Assembly (NCBI RefSeq): GCF_000220395.1
Contig: NW_004086073.1
Span: forward strand, 1-44,140
Direction of reading: 5' to 3'
Length of the DNA stretch: 44,140 bases
From: Ichthyophthirius multifiliis
Taxonomy: Eukaryota > Ciliophora > Oligohymenophorea > Hymenostomatida
The position numbers were made by a program, and so were the translations under genes. How positions within the stretch are numbered: position 1 is the first letter of the stretch; every line of letters begins with the position of its first letter. This document shows positions 22,666-35,273 of the stretch, piece after piece. The notes beneath the pieces are model-generated. The model did not search any database, was not told the DNA's origin, and saw only the letters and a list, made by a program, of their open reading frames with translations.

Positions 22666-25040
22666 TCATTTGCTAATATTTTCTATATCATCATTTGATA
22701 TAAAAGAAGTATTAGCTTCTATAATAATTTGATTTTTTGGTACTTCACTTTTTTACTTTCTATTTTATTTAATTATCGAAACGTTAACTTAAAACAAATT
22801 ATTTTAATCTTGTTTGCTTTATATTTATTACTCTTTATTATTGTTTTTATATTACTTTTCATTGTTTCCTTAATTATAAATATAATCTAATGGATTACTC
22901 ATACTTCTTTTTTATCTTAAAGTGTGTTCTAATGCTTTCTTAGTCCCTTAAGTTAATTTATCTTTAATATGCTTAGTAAATCCGATTTTTTACTAATTAT
23001 ATTTAAGATTACTATTTGTATAAAAATCTTAAAAAAAAAAAAAATATAAACATAAACATAATTGTGGAATAATAAATAAAACCTTTAGCTAAATTTTTCA
23101 AATATTATATAGTTTAATTTAAATTTATATTTTTTTACTAATTATTTTATTTATTTTCTTCAAAATAAAATTAATCATTATACAATTCTCCTAAAATTTT
23201 TATATTATTAACATTTCTTGAAGAAGCAGGATATTATTTTTTTAATCCATTATTCGATAAAGCATTACTATTCAAGTTTAAAATATTTTATTCTGCGAAA
23301 AAATCGACTACTCCTTTTTCATTTGTAACGACACCTTTGTTAATGTTAGAATCTGGAATTTAATTCTAATTATTTATTTAATTTTCATTTAATGTTTTTA
23401 TTTCTTATGGAGAAATTATTGATTACATTTATATTTTTTATTATTTCTATTCTTTATTTGGAGATTAAAAAAAAAAATTTTAAGGAACACTATTAGTATA
23501 TTAATGTTTTACTGAAAATCTTTATTATTTTATTTTTAATTTATATTAATTTTTTTTGTTTAAAAAAATGATTTTTATTAATTTTACATTTTAGGTTTCT
23601 CAAAAACAAGAGTAGAATTATCTTAATGTTTTTGATTTCTTCGATTTTTAGCATTATTCATAAATTTATAATAATAAGATCTGTAAAAATTTAATTCTTT
23701 TTACATTTTTTATTAGTTTTCATTAGTTTATATATTTTATTATATTAAATCATCATTGTTTGCACATAAGTTTCTAATTTCTTTTTAAATAAATTCAATC
23801 TTTTTAATAAGATTTTTTTTATATGATTTTTTTTTTTTTTTTTTACTTGTTACAATTGTCCTTTATTTTATTTGATTTCTCTATAAAACAAAATCTTAAA
23901 GTTTCTTAATTATAATTGTAATTTAGCTATATCATCAACTAATTATTATTTTGGCTTTATATTACTATTATTTCCATAATAATTTCTATTATTTACTAAT
24001 TATTATTTTTCCCAATCATCTTTTTCTTTATCTTTTTATTGACAATGTTCTTTTATATACTCTTTACTAAAAAGATAATCTTATTCAAAATTTTAATATT
24101 CTTCAGAAATTTAAAACGCTTTTTAAAAATTATTAAAATAATTTGAAAAAAATAATAATTGCAATTTATAAAAATACTTTAAGAGCTTTAGAAATTTACT
24201 GGATTTTAAAAGAGAGTTTTAAATTTATGAATATCATATTTTAATTACTTTTTTTAAAAAAAATTAAAAATAAAATAAATAAAATATTAAACATTATTGT
24301 ATTATTTTAAATCTGTAATTGCAGTTTTTAGTCCTTAATTTTCTTAATTTATTTTTTTAGCAATTAATTTATGATTTTCAATTTCACTATATAATTTTAT
24401 TGATTATTCATTTGGAGTAATAATCTAAAATTATAATAATCAAATATTTTATTTAAAAATAAATTATTTACTTCTCTTATTTTAATAGAAACATCTCTTT
24501 AATGTTAAGGCTTTGATTTTTCTAACTCTTATATTGTATATTCTTTATCATGTATAATTCTTCGAAATTCTAAAATTTTTTCTTCAAGTTCTTATATAAT
24601 ATCTTTTTAAAATGAAATGCTTTCCTCATTTATTTATTCTTGAATTAAAACCTATTTATTTATTTATTTTAAAAATTAAAATTATCTTAATTATAAACTT
24701 TGCTTTAAGCCTGATTTCTTTCTTTTGTAATTCTTTAAATTGCATCTAATAGTTATTTATTTTCTTAATAAAGCTTTTCAAATAATTTATTTCTAGTTTC
24801 GTATTCAGTTACATTAATAGTAGTTGATACATTATTAGTATTATTTGTTACATTTTGTTAATTATTTATTGATTGCATCTTTTATACAAAAGCAATTTTT
24901 AAGGCTTCTTTATTTAATTTTAAAGATTATTCTAAATCTTTAATATATTCTTAAAATTAAGCATTTTCTGCTTATAAAAACTAAATTTTAGAATTTTATC
25001 TATTTGTTTGGAATTCATTTGTTTAAGAACCTAAAATCAT
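22666..25040 (-). CDS. Coiled-coil protein of unknown function (nine exons)
   Basis: Start ATG 25038-25040, stop TGA 22666-22668; introns 24652-24698, 24425-24471, 24248-24292, 24119-24177, 23800-23846, 23520-23587, 23452-23490 and 23028-23082, all GT-AG; 655 residues. The N-terminal half is a long coiled coil (LQAENAQFQEYIKDLEQSLK; EYETRNKLFEKLYQENKQLL; IIQELEEKILEFRRIIHDKE). A central stretch has further helices (LNFYRSYYYKFMNN) and the C-terminal third is polar, including KGVVTNEKGVVDFFAEQN and GFTKHIKDKLTQGTKKALEH followed by SNPLDYIYN. The C-terminal region looks conserved rather than random. It has the general look of a ciliate cytoskeletal or basal-body coiled-coil protein, but that is only an impression. 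It is divergently arranged with the TGT gene across 134 bp. Confidence 0.82.
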
Positions 25041-25174
25041 TTTTTTTTTAGTGTATAAATATTTTATTTTAAATGATTATTTTTTTTAAATTTGATTTGC
25101 AATAATAGAAATATATTTTTAATAAAAAGTAAAATTAAATAAAAATAAAAATAAAATAAAAATAAATAAATAAA
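25041..25174. promoter_or_regulatory. Short divergent intergenic region (shared promoter zone)
   Basis: Only 134 bp separate the ATG of the minus-strand coiled-coil gene from the ATG of the plus-strand TGT gene, so both promoters must lie here or inside the genes. The sequence is A/T runs with no recognisable factor site. The role is inferred from geometry alone. Confidence 0.5.
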
Positions 25175-26624
<1,450 letters not shown>

Positions 26625-26807
26625 ATTTTCAAACTATATTTATAAAATATTTTTTTTTTTTTATGTATTTAGTTATTTTTAAAAATAATTTATTTTGATA
26701 ATTAATTAAGGATTCTAAATTTATAATTTATTTAAAGTATTTATTTTTATACTAAAATTAAATTTTGAAAAAAATAAATATAATATACAATAGATTAGCT
26801 TAACAAA

Positions 26808-28465
26808 ATGTAAGAAAATTATTTATAAGAAACCATTTTTAATAAAAAGCAGATATATCGAATATAAATAAGAAAAAAACATTTATAAAATAAAATTAAT
26901 CTAAAAAGAGGAAAATAAACGGAATAAGAATTTGAATATAATCCCTAAAATGCTTATTTTTAAGGATAGGAAAATGTAATTATATATTTATTTATTTTAA
27001 AAAAATATTAAAATAGTAATTTGATGAATAATTAAAAATCTTATTAGAAGAAATGAATATACTGTTATAATAAAATTAATTTGATGAAATTATAAACTGT
27101 TTACTTTAATTGCTTATATTTTTAACAAATAATAAGGAAGATGTACTAATAAAAATAAGCAAGATAATATAGAGTGGAATACTTGAATTTTTGAGCAAGT
27201 TATTAGAAGATTAATATTATGATATATAAAGCATAACAAACATAAATTTAGAAATATTAGTTAATTTAACAGTAGGAAATTAAAATTAAACTTAAAAAGT
27301 ATATTATACTGTACTACATGGTAGGCTATTGAAATTTTTAAATTATGAATTAAACAAAAATATCATAGATAGTGTAAAAAAAAGAAATTAGTTTTTAAAA
27401 TAATAATAAAAAAGGCTTTAACAATTGTTTCAAATTTATTTTATGATTAATTAGTTTTTTGCTCTAATTTAATAGAAGAAGGAATCATTTAATAATTAAT
27501 AGATATTTTTAAGTTTAAAAGAATTGGATATTATACTAAAAATAATTTAAAAATATATTAATCATACACTCTAGCATTGGTAAGTATTGCTTAGTATGAC
27601 TAAATACCTGAAATCTAAGTAATATTATATATTATTATTATTTATACATTTTTATTGATAAAAATAAAGGTATTAGATTTATGTTTAGTTGCAAATAGCT
27701 TATTTAATGAAGCTAATGATTATGAATGTTGCTTGAATTTGATATATTGTGTAAATAGCTTAATATAAAATAATTAATCATTAGAATTTAAAATTATAAA
27801 TAGTTTTTTAAACGAAGATTTTAAATTAAAAATTTTAAGTATAATTGAGCTAAAATTTGAGAATAATAGAATTATTATCATACAAGCATTAATGCTTTTT
27901 TCTATATTTTTAAAGGAAAAATGTGAAAATAATTATATTGTAAAATATAATATAATTAAGATTTTAGAAGATTTATTAGTAGAAAACGATTTTTAGATTT
28001 CTAATTAGATAAAATAACTTATTTTATATATACCTGTAGACTAAATTGAATAAAGTTAGATAATAAATATTTTATATAATTACCTACAAAGTTTTGATTA
28101 TGAAGTATAAAATATAAAATTATATTTTTATTTTTTTAAATAAACAATTAAAGTTATAAATAGTTGGAATAAATATTCTATGCTAAATTTTATATAGATT
28201 AAATAAAGTATAATATATTAATGGAATCATTAAATAATTAATTTAAATAGCTAATTAAAATATAAACATTGAATCATATTATTTGATATTAGATGCAATT
28301 TATAATTTTATTTAATAATAAATTTAAAGTAATAATGATAAATAGTTTCTATACTAAATCATAGAAAATTAAAATCTTAATAAAGTTTTGGATGAAGCCT
28401 AAAATCATGAAAATTAATACATATAATAAAAAGCTTAAGAAACGTTTGAACTTTTAAATCAGTGA
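26808..28465 (+). CDS. Divergent importin-alpha-like ARM-repeat protein B
   Basis: Start ATG 26808-26810, stop TGA 28463-28465; introns 26976-27016, 27374-27414, 27619-27669 and 28105-28153 (41, 41, 51, 49 nt); 491 residues. The N-terminus has a basic segment, RIQIRKKHLQNKINLKRGKQ, in the position of the importin-beta-binding domain. ARM-like repeats follow: NLEILVNLTVGNQNQTQKV, ALTIVSNLFYDQLVFCSNLI, GIIQQLIDIF, and YYLILDAIYNFIQQ. The C-terminus NLNKVLDEAQNHENQYIQQK matches the importin-alpha end consensus (L-D-K-I-E-x-L-Q-N-H-E-N-x-x-I-Y-x-K-A) very well. It should act as a nuclear-import adaptor. The repeats are divergent and the usual tryptophans of the NLS groove are scarce. It starts 183 bp after TGT on the same strand. 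Together with 3315-4955 it gives two unlike importin-alpha relatives in 24 kb. Confidence 0.82.
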
Positions 28466-29103
28466 ATAATATATTTAAATTAGAATAAATATTAAAATAT
28501 TATTTTTTTAATTATATATATTTTTATATTATATATATTTTTGAGATCTTTTAAATATGATATTTCAATATTAATTTTTTATCACATATTAAATATTTTC
28601 GAATATTCTCAAATTACTTTTATATTATAATATTTTGAGATAAGAAAGTGTTTTAGTGTTTGAATAATATTTATTTTTAAATATTATACAATAATAAATA
28701 ATAAAATATATATAATTTTTGATATTTAATATAAGAAGTTTTTATAAAAAAAACTTTATTTAAATATTTATTTGAAACTAAATGAATTAAATATACTATA
28801 ATCTAAATATTATAATATGAAAATTTAATTTTCGAATATAATTTTCCAACTATATATTAAAAAACCTAAAAGTTCTTTATTCTCGATTTCATATAATCTA
28901 TTGTAAAAAAATACATTTATATTGATAAAAGAATTTTTTTTTTGACATAACTTTTGTATACAATTAAATTTAATACTATCATTCTTTTTTTATTTATTTA
29001 AAAGCAAAATCAATTAAAGAATTTTTTTTTTCAATTAAATAAATAATAATGAGACTTACAAATTATGGAATTTTTAATATATATATTAATAAATATTGAT
29101 TAT
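28466..29103. other. Spacer upstream of the LINE-like element
   Basis: AT-rich sequence with many TGA codons. A short plus-strand stretch at about 28818-28940 could be a decayed 5' part of the retroelement, but no endonuclease motif is recognisable in it. Confidence 0.4.
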
Positions 29104-31145
29104 AAAAAAAATATAGACAAATATTGATATTTTATACATTTCAAATATGAAAACCCGATATGTTATATCATTGGCGATATTAATAATTAATTGATAAAAA
29201 TCAAAAAAAAGTTTAAAAAATTTATTGATTAATTATAACTTAAGAATATATCCCAATTTTCTAACAAGAAAATATAAAACCTTAGATATTATTATTACAA
29301 GTTAATCATTAAATTGTTAAGCACATTTAGCTATAGGGAATAGCGATCATAAATAAAAATTAGCCCAAATTTGTTAACACTATATTTTAAAAAGTAAAAT
29401 AATAATTATTTATAACAATAAATAAGTAAAATAAATATTTTTAATTTCACTTTAAACAAAAAACCCATAGTTAAATATATATTTATAATGATAACAATTA
29501 AATAAATAACTAGAAAACAATAATAAACAAACTTATGATGTCTTTAAAGATACATAAAATTGGTAATAATTTATATTTAATTAAAAAAAGATTAAAAATT
29601 AAAATTGGATTAATCTTTGGAAAAACATAACTGATTTCTTAAAGACAAATAAATAATTTAATACAAAAAAAGAAAAAATGGCAACCTACAGATAGCTTAT
29701 ATATATATAGAATTAATTAATTTAAGGAAAATATCAATTAAATTCCTATTTAAATATTATTTTAATCATTTTTAAAAGATATTCCTAAATAAATGGTTTA
29801 AATTAGAATATAAAAATAAATATTAAAGATAAATATAATAAAGCTATCTCATATGACCTAATTTCAGATTCAATAATCATATATTTTTGAATCAAAAAGA
29901 AGTAACAATCTATAAAATCTAATTTAAAGGATTCTTAACAAAAACTAATTTAAAAAATACATATGACAGGTAGTCTTTTTTGTCTTAATAAAAATTATAC
30001 AGTCACCTGTACAATTAATTACATAAGACCTATTATTATTTAATCTCCAATTATAAAACTTCTAGAATTTTGAATTCAAGAAAAATTAGCTGCATATATA
30101 TAAACTAAAATTGGTAAACCTTAAACTGGATTTATAAAAAATTCATGTACAGAAATAAATTTATTGAATTTCGTATTATATTAGAATACGCTTTTAAAAC
30201 AAAAACTAGAAATCAGGGGTTCTAATTATTGATTTAAAAAAGTGAATTTTATATGGTTCTTTATAATATTCTACTTAAAATTATACATGAGAAACAAATT
30301 TTAAATATTAGAATTCCTTCTTAATAACTTTTATATAAAAATTGGTAATAAAGATTTTCGTATAACAAGATAGTTGCTCAAGGATTGATTATTAATCCTT
30401 TTTTATTTAACATATTTATAGATACCTTGCATGAGGCTTTTCTAAAAAAAATCCCAATAGATAACTAATATATCTATGTAGATGATATAAGTATTATTTT
30501 TAATAACTTATTTGAATTAATTGATGTAATTGAAACTCTAAATAATTTATTGGATAATTACTTAAAAAATGCTAGTAAATAGGAAAAAAAATCAGGCGTA
30601 TTATTTAAATATCTCATAATCCACAATAAGTATAGAAATAATTTTAATAATTATCCAGTCAGTCATTAACTAATATCTATATTTAGGAATAATATATATA
30701 ATTGGAATAATAACTATAAGAAAATAAAAAAAATTATTATATTCAATATTAAGTATAAACTAAGTTTAACAATAAAGTATTTTTTTCAAAAATAAATTCC
30801 TTTCATGATAACCTCTTAATTTAAAGTAATTACTTATGGAATCGTTTTTTTTTAATTTTCAAACTAGCCTTACAAGGATAAATGATAATAACTAGTTTCT
30901 AATTCTTTAAAAAAAAAACTTTGGGAATTACAAATAGATACAAAATATTATAATAAATCCATTTCTAAAAAATATATTGTTATTTATTATATCTTCTATT
31001 AAACAAATCTTGTTATTCAAAAAAAATAATCTACAAAGAATATGATTAATAACTACTAGATCTATATAATTTAAAAAATTAACACAACTTATAAATAGAT
31101 AATGAGGAAGAAATCAGAGAAATATTATTCTTATAATTATTTTAG
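29104..31145 (+). mobile_element. Degenerate non-LTR (LINE) retrotransposon: AP-type endonuclease plus reverse transcriptase
   Basis: On the plus strand, in the ciliate code, the order is that of a LINE ORF2. Endonuclease remnants are CYIIGDIN (about 29159), LDIIITSQSL (about 29282) and GNSDHK (about 29337). Then comes an open segment 29535-29966 and reverse-transcriptase blocks: NYIRPIIIQSPIIKLLEF (about 30017-30070), KLAAYI with KPQTGFIKNSCTEINLL (30080-30170), motif A-like LIIDLKKVNFI (about 30222), motif B VAQGLIINPFLFNIFIDTL (30373-30430), and motif C IYVDDISII (about 30472-30500) inside an open run 30301-30885. Later KKTLGI (about 30912) resembles the C-terminal region. In-frame TGA codons (30071, 30230) and at least two frame changes show decay. 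No terminal repeats, target-site duplications or 5' start were found, so the limits are approximate. TAA sits at the conserved Gln of KPQTGF, so the element itself uses the reassigned code. Confidence 0.85.
30301..30885 (+). pseudogene. Reverse-transcriptase fragment with YVDD catalytic motif
   Basis: The longest undamaged piece of the LINE: about 194 codons ending at TGA 30883-30885. It holds the palm region from motif B (QGLIINPFLF) through the catalytic YVDD and into the thumb (LNNLLDNYLKNASKQEKKSG). The two catalytic aspartates are intact, but motif A lies upstream in a different frame, so no complete enzyme can be translated from this copy. Confidence 0.85.
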
Positions 31146-31826
31146 TTTATTAAAAAATCAGATTTAAAATAAAAATATTAATTTAAATAATTAAAAAAAA
31201 TTAATATAATATTATGAATAATATAATATTAATATATCAAGATTATAAATAAGAAATTTGTTAAAAAAAATTAAATGTATTATTTGTATGTTAAAATTTT
31301 AATAAATATTCGGGCTAATCACCGAATAAAGATAATTAGATAAAAATAATCATAAAAAAATAAATTTAAAATAAAAATAAATTATTAAAAGTTACTAGCT
31401 ATTTTAATAATATTTCTGTGTTTAAATATTAATATTTTATATAGAAAATAATATAATAAGTATATATTATATATATTACTAACATTTTGAAATTTTATTA
31501 GCAAAATTTTATCTAATCAAATCAATTTATTAGTTTTAACTATTAATAAAAAAAAATTAAATGTTTTTATAAATAATTAATAGTTAAATAACATATCAAT
31601 ATAATTAATTAAATTTTCTAATTGATAAAATAAATTGTTTATTTTTACTTACTATTTTTAATAGCTAAAAATATGTGTATATATATTTATTAATATTAGC
31701 TAAAATAGTAATATAAATATGTTATTTAACTTTTAAATTATAAAATGTATATTTATAAACTAACAAAAATAAATAATCATAAGTTTAAAAAAAAGTAATA
31801 ATATTAAACATAAGTTCTAATAAAAA
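31146..31826. other. Spacer after the LINE
   Basis: AT-rich, with A-rich runs and a single G+C-rich hairpin at 31307-31328. It may include the 3' UTR of the retroelement. No gene was recognised. Confidence 0.45.
31307..31328. repeat. Isolated G+C-rich hairpin
   Basis: TATTCGG (31307-31313) and CCGAATA (31322-31328) form a perfect 7-bp stem with an 8-nt loop. It stands out in DNA otherwise almost devoid of C and G, about 160 bp after the last LINE-like coding. It could be a 3' recognition structure of the element or chance. Confidence 0.5.
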
Positions 31827-32534
31827 ATGTTAAACATAAAGCAAAAACACGATGAGCTCTTAAGTAATTCTGTATTTAAAAGATAAAAAATGATAATGGA
31901 TATGATTGAACTAAACAAAAATGAAGAAGTGAATGCTATTAATTATTAATAATAAATGAATAAACAAAAGATAATATTTTATAAAAGTTAGAAAGATAAA
32001 GATGTTCTTAAATAAAACTTTTAAAAAATCTTAAAACTAAATATATTGTAAAAAGGTTAGAATATAGACTATGATAATCTTGTAAAAAACATACCTGATA
32101 CATTATTAAATGACTAATTCAAATCAAAAGTTGAAAGAGCATAATATCTAAATTCTAAATAAAAACATAATAATTATATCCATTAATATTTAAAAAAATA
32201 AAATTCAAAAATAGAGTAAACGTATCAAAAGGTCTAAAATTTTGAAAAAGATTTTGTTTAAACTCCATGTAATTAATTATGTAAATAAATTAAGATGAGC
32301 TTTAACTAAAAATAGCAAGATAAAAATAAAATTAAAAGACTTTATACTTAATAAGTTAATGATTTTAATTAAAATAAAAGAAGTTCTACTACTAGTACAT
32401 TTAGATTAAGCACTATGATAGAAGATAGTAATTCTATAAATAAAGCCTTGGAAATAAACAAAAATAATGATAACATGTATAACTTTTAGAAACATCGTAA
32501 ATTAAAATACTCTAAAACAAATAAATTTGCTTGA
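31827..32534 (+). CDS. Unknown basic, Q/N/K-rich protein, single exon
   Basis: The ATG at 31827-31829 opens 235 codons ending at TGA 32532-32534, with no intron needed and many in-frame TAA/TAG. The protein is basic and mostly helical-looking (KQKHDELLSNSVFKRQKMIM; DTLLNDQFKSKVERAQYLN; KIEQTYQKVQNFEKDFVQ), with a Ser/Thr patch (RSSTTSTFRLSTMIEDSN) near the end. No signal peptide, membrane segment or known domain is seen. Codon quality (GAT, GAA and GCT at coding-like positions) and the unbroken length support a real gene. It is convergent with the mitochondrial-type gene at 32894-33868. Confidence 0.68.
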
Positions 32535-32893
32535 TTAATCTAATTTAAATTTAGATTTAATATTTTCTTTAAACTCTATATGATTTTATTACTTTTATCA
32601 AATTTTTATATATTAATAAAAAAATTATATTTTTAATAATTTATGTAGATTAATAATACTAAAATTAATTTTTTTAAAAAAAAAAAATCTGCTTTTCAAT
32701 TAAATTGTTATAAATATTAATTTAAATTAATATTATAATTAGTATTCTGTTGTTTTATTTTTATTTTTAAACCAAAAGAAAACAGATTAAGCAAATGTAA
32801 ACATAAAAAAGCTTATTGATTATTAAATATATGTTAAAACCAAAATATATTTGTAAAAAAAGAAAATATAATTTATTACTAAGACAAAAAATT
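32535..32893. other. Convergent intergenic spacer
   Basis: AT-rich sequence between the TGA of a plus-strand gene and the TGA of a minus-strand gene. It presumably holds both 3' UTRs. No distinct terminator or RNA was seen. Confidence 0.55.
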
Positions 32894-33868
32894 TCATTTC
32901 TTAAAATTTTCTGGAAAAATAAATTTTCTATTATAAGCATCATCATTAAGTAACATTTGATTTTGTAATTCATTTCTAATAGTATTAAAAGGTATCATTT
33001 ATTATTATTCCATTAAAAAAGCTCCGTCTAAAGTTTTATAAAGTTCCATAAAATTAGAACATATTAAAAAAAAGAAAATAAGCCAAGGAATTTATCTAAT
33101 AAGATATCTAAAAAAAATTCCAAAGTCAAAAACTGCTAAATCTTTTTCAAGAATAGTTAAATATTTATTTTAGAATTCTTCTAAAGACATTTCTTCAAAT
33201 ATTTTTTTTGTTAAAATAAGTTCGTTTTCATTAAATCCTTCTCTTTTCTCATCTGGTTATTCCTTTTTTACTTTTCTTCCTATTGCATATAATTATTTTT
33301 TATTTGTATCAATGATAATATCTTTATCTTCTGGAATATTATTTATATCAATATCTTCTAATAAAATACTATTCTAAGGTAAAACATCAATAAAACCTAA
33401 TTTTATTTAATGTATTTCCCCATTTTCTTTTCCTCCTAATAGTTGATTATCAATAATATTGACTTTTTAAATATTTATGCGTTCGTCTTATAAATCTATT
33501 TTCCCTTCAGAAAGAATTTATAGAGCTAAAGGATTATCTTTTAATTGTAATTCTGACTTTTAATTGATTTAAAGTCCAGATTCTGACTAAAATAATTACT
33601 TTGCTTAATTTGATGTTTATTAAAATTTAATTTGAGTAGGATTATTTGTATAATCATTAACTAATAATTGGCTTTTTTCTTCAAAAACAAGTTCTTATTT
33701 CACTTCAAAAATTGATTTTGAAACTTATTATTGTTATTATTATACATCTTGTTGAAAAATCTGATTTTTTTATTAATTTTATTCTAATTATTTTAAACTT
33801 TAATTGTTAATATTTGTAAAGTGTCGAATATTTTTCATATTTTTTATTAATATTTTTCTTAAAATCAT
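32894..33868 (-). CDS. Unknown protein with mitochondrial-type presequence and one membrane segment
   Basis: A single exon of 324 codons; start ATG 33866-33868, stop TGA 32894-32896. The first residues (MILRKILIKNMKNIRHFTN) are rich in Arg/Lys and hydrophobics with no acids, like a mitochondrial targeting peptide. A Q-rich linker follows, then an acidic domain (EDIDINNIPEDKDIIID, then LYAIGRKVKKEQPDEKREGF), then EEMSLEEFQNKYLTILEKDL, and one membrane helix (IPWLIFFFLICSNFMELY) near residues 270-290, with a polar tail. That layout (presequence, matrix domain, single helix near the C-terminus) suits an inner-membrane accessory subunit, as found in the lineage-specific ciliate respiratory complexes, but no family was recognised. 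Localisation is inferred from the N-terminus only. Confidence 0.75.
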
Positions 33869-34514
33869 TTTTATGTATTTATTATATATATATATTTTTT
33901 TTCTTAGTAATAAATTAAAACATTACTTAGTTAATTTATTTATTTAGTTTTTTTTTTTTATATTTAATTAAAAGAAATACTATTTTTTTTTTTAATTTAA
34001 TATAAAAAAAAGCCTCAATAAATTACTATATTTTTAACTTATAAATCTTGTTTTATTGAAAGTTTTTAATCCTAAAATATTTATACCATTTAATAAAAAA
34101 AAATTCATTTAGGTCGGGATAAATTTATTAAAATTTTTATAAATCAAAATTACAAATAAAATATAAAAAATTCGAAATTAGATATAATAAATTAATAATG
34201 TATATGTTTTGTAATAATATGTTTATTTAATAACTAATTTATAAAATATGCTTTTTAGTTGTTTTGATAATAAATTTAAAAGAAACTTGAAATATAAATC
34301 TTTTATTAAACTAGACATCATATTTTATATTCAAAGTTTAAATAATATATATATATATATATATAATAAAAAAAAACTAAATAAAGTATTAAATTTATTT
34401 ATGAAAACTGTTTAAATAATTATCTATTTATTAATTTGAACAAATAAAATAGGCAATTACAAATAAACATTATTTATTGTATGTTTAATATAAAATAAAA
34501 AATAAAAAATATGA
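33869..34514. other. Intergenic spacer with short TA repeat
   Basis: 646 bp upstream of the mitochondrial-type gene and downstream of eL42. AT-rich, with a short (TA)n run near 34347-34363. Nothing else was recognised. Confidence 0.55.
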
Positions 34515-34965
34515 TCACCAGTTGGGGTCCTTCTTACCAACTTTTTATTTTTTAATTTAAGCAGCATCTAAGAAAACAACAGTTTTACATCTTTTAATTG
34601 GTGTAACTCTTTTAGTTTTGCATTTTGTGCAATCAAACCTTTTTAAAAATAATTTTAAATTCATTTTTCTTTAGTTTAATATTGTATATATATAATTACT
34701 TAAGAGCAACTTTCTTAGTTGTTTTTGCTTTCTTTCTGAAAATAGGTTTGCTTTAACCACCATAACCTGCTTACTTCATGTCGTAACGTCTTCTACCTAA
34801 AAATATTTTTTATTAAAAACTATGTCAAATAAAATATATATATATAGTTATTAAACCTTAAGAATGAGTTGATTCTTTAGATTTTTTGTATTAAGATACT
34901 TTGTGAACTTAATGGGCATTGCATTTTTTACAGTATGTTTTTCTAGTTTTAGGAATCTATACCAT
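34515..34965 (-). CDS. RPL36A: 60S ribosomal protein eL42 (L36a/L44)
   Basis: Large-subunit ribosomal protein near the tRNA E site. Start ATG 34963-34965, stop TGA 34515-34517, introns 34797-34856 (60 nt) and 34639-34699 (61 nt); 109 residues, near the usual 105-106. Visible signatures are VQIPKTRKTYCKKCNAHQVH (first CxxC zinc pair), RRRYDMKQAGYGGQSKPIFR, KKAKTTKKVALKFDCTKCKT (second CxxC pair) and a basic tail KKQKVGKKDPNW. Pro54 in the KPIF motif is the residue present in cycloheximide-sensitive ribosomes of this family (established knowledge for yeasts). Both introns sit at positions that restore highly conserved sequence. Start choice is unambiguous because MVxxPKTR is the family N-terminus. 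Confidence 0.96.
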
Positions 34966-35273
34966 TTCTGTTTTTGATAATACTTATTTTTAATATTATT
35001 ATTTTAATTAATATGATTTCTTATTATAAAGTAATAAGGTATTAAATTTATATTAATTTAATTTGGCTTTTAAGAATTAAATATAAATATAAATATATAT
35101 ATATATATAAATATATATATTTATATATATATATATATATATATATTATTTTAATATTTTAATAATAAAATAGTTAATCATTTAAGTAATAAAATTTACA
35201 TAAGTAATATCAATTTTATTCTTAATCATATTATTTGAAAAAAAAATTATTTGAAAAATATAAATATTGATAA
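34966..35273. other. Spacer with TA-rich repeat
   Basis: Between eL42 and the stop of the cyclase-like gene. It contains a dense TA/TATAAA block at about 35090-35147. No gene was recognised. Confidence 0.6.

Noticed and set aside
32767-32973. Minus-strand hydrophobic open frame
   Set aside because: It overlaps the end of the mitochondrial-type gene in another frame and continues into spacer; no motif.
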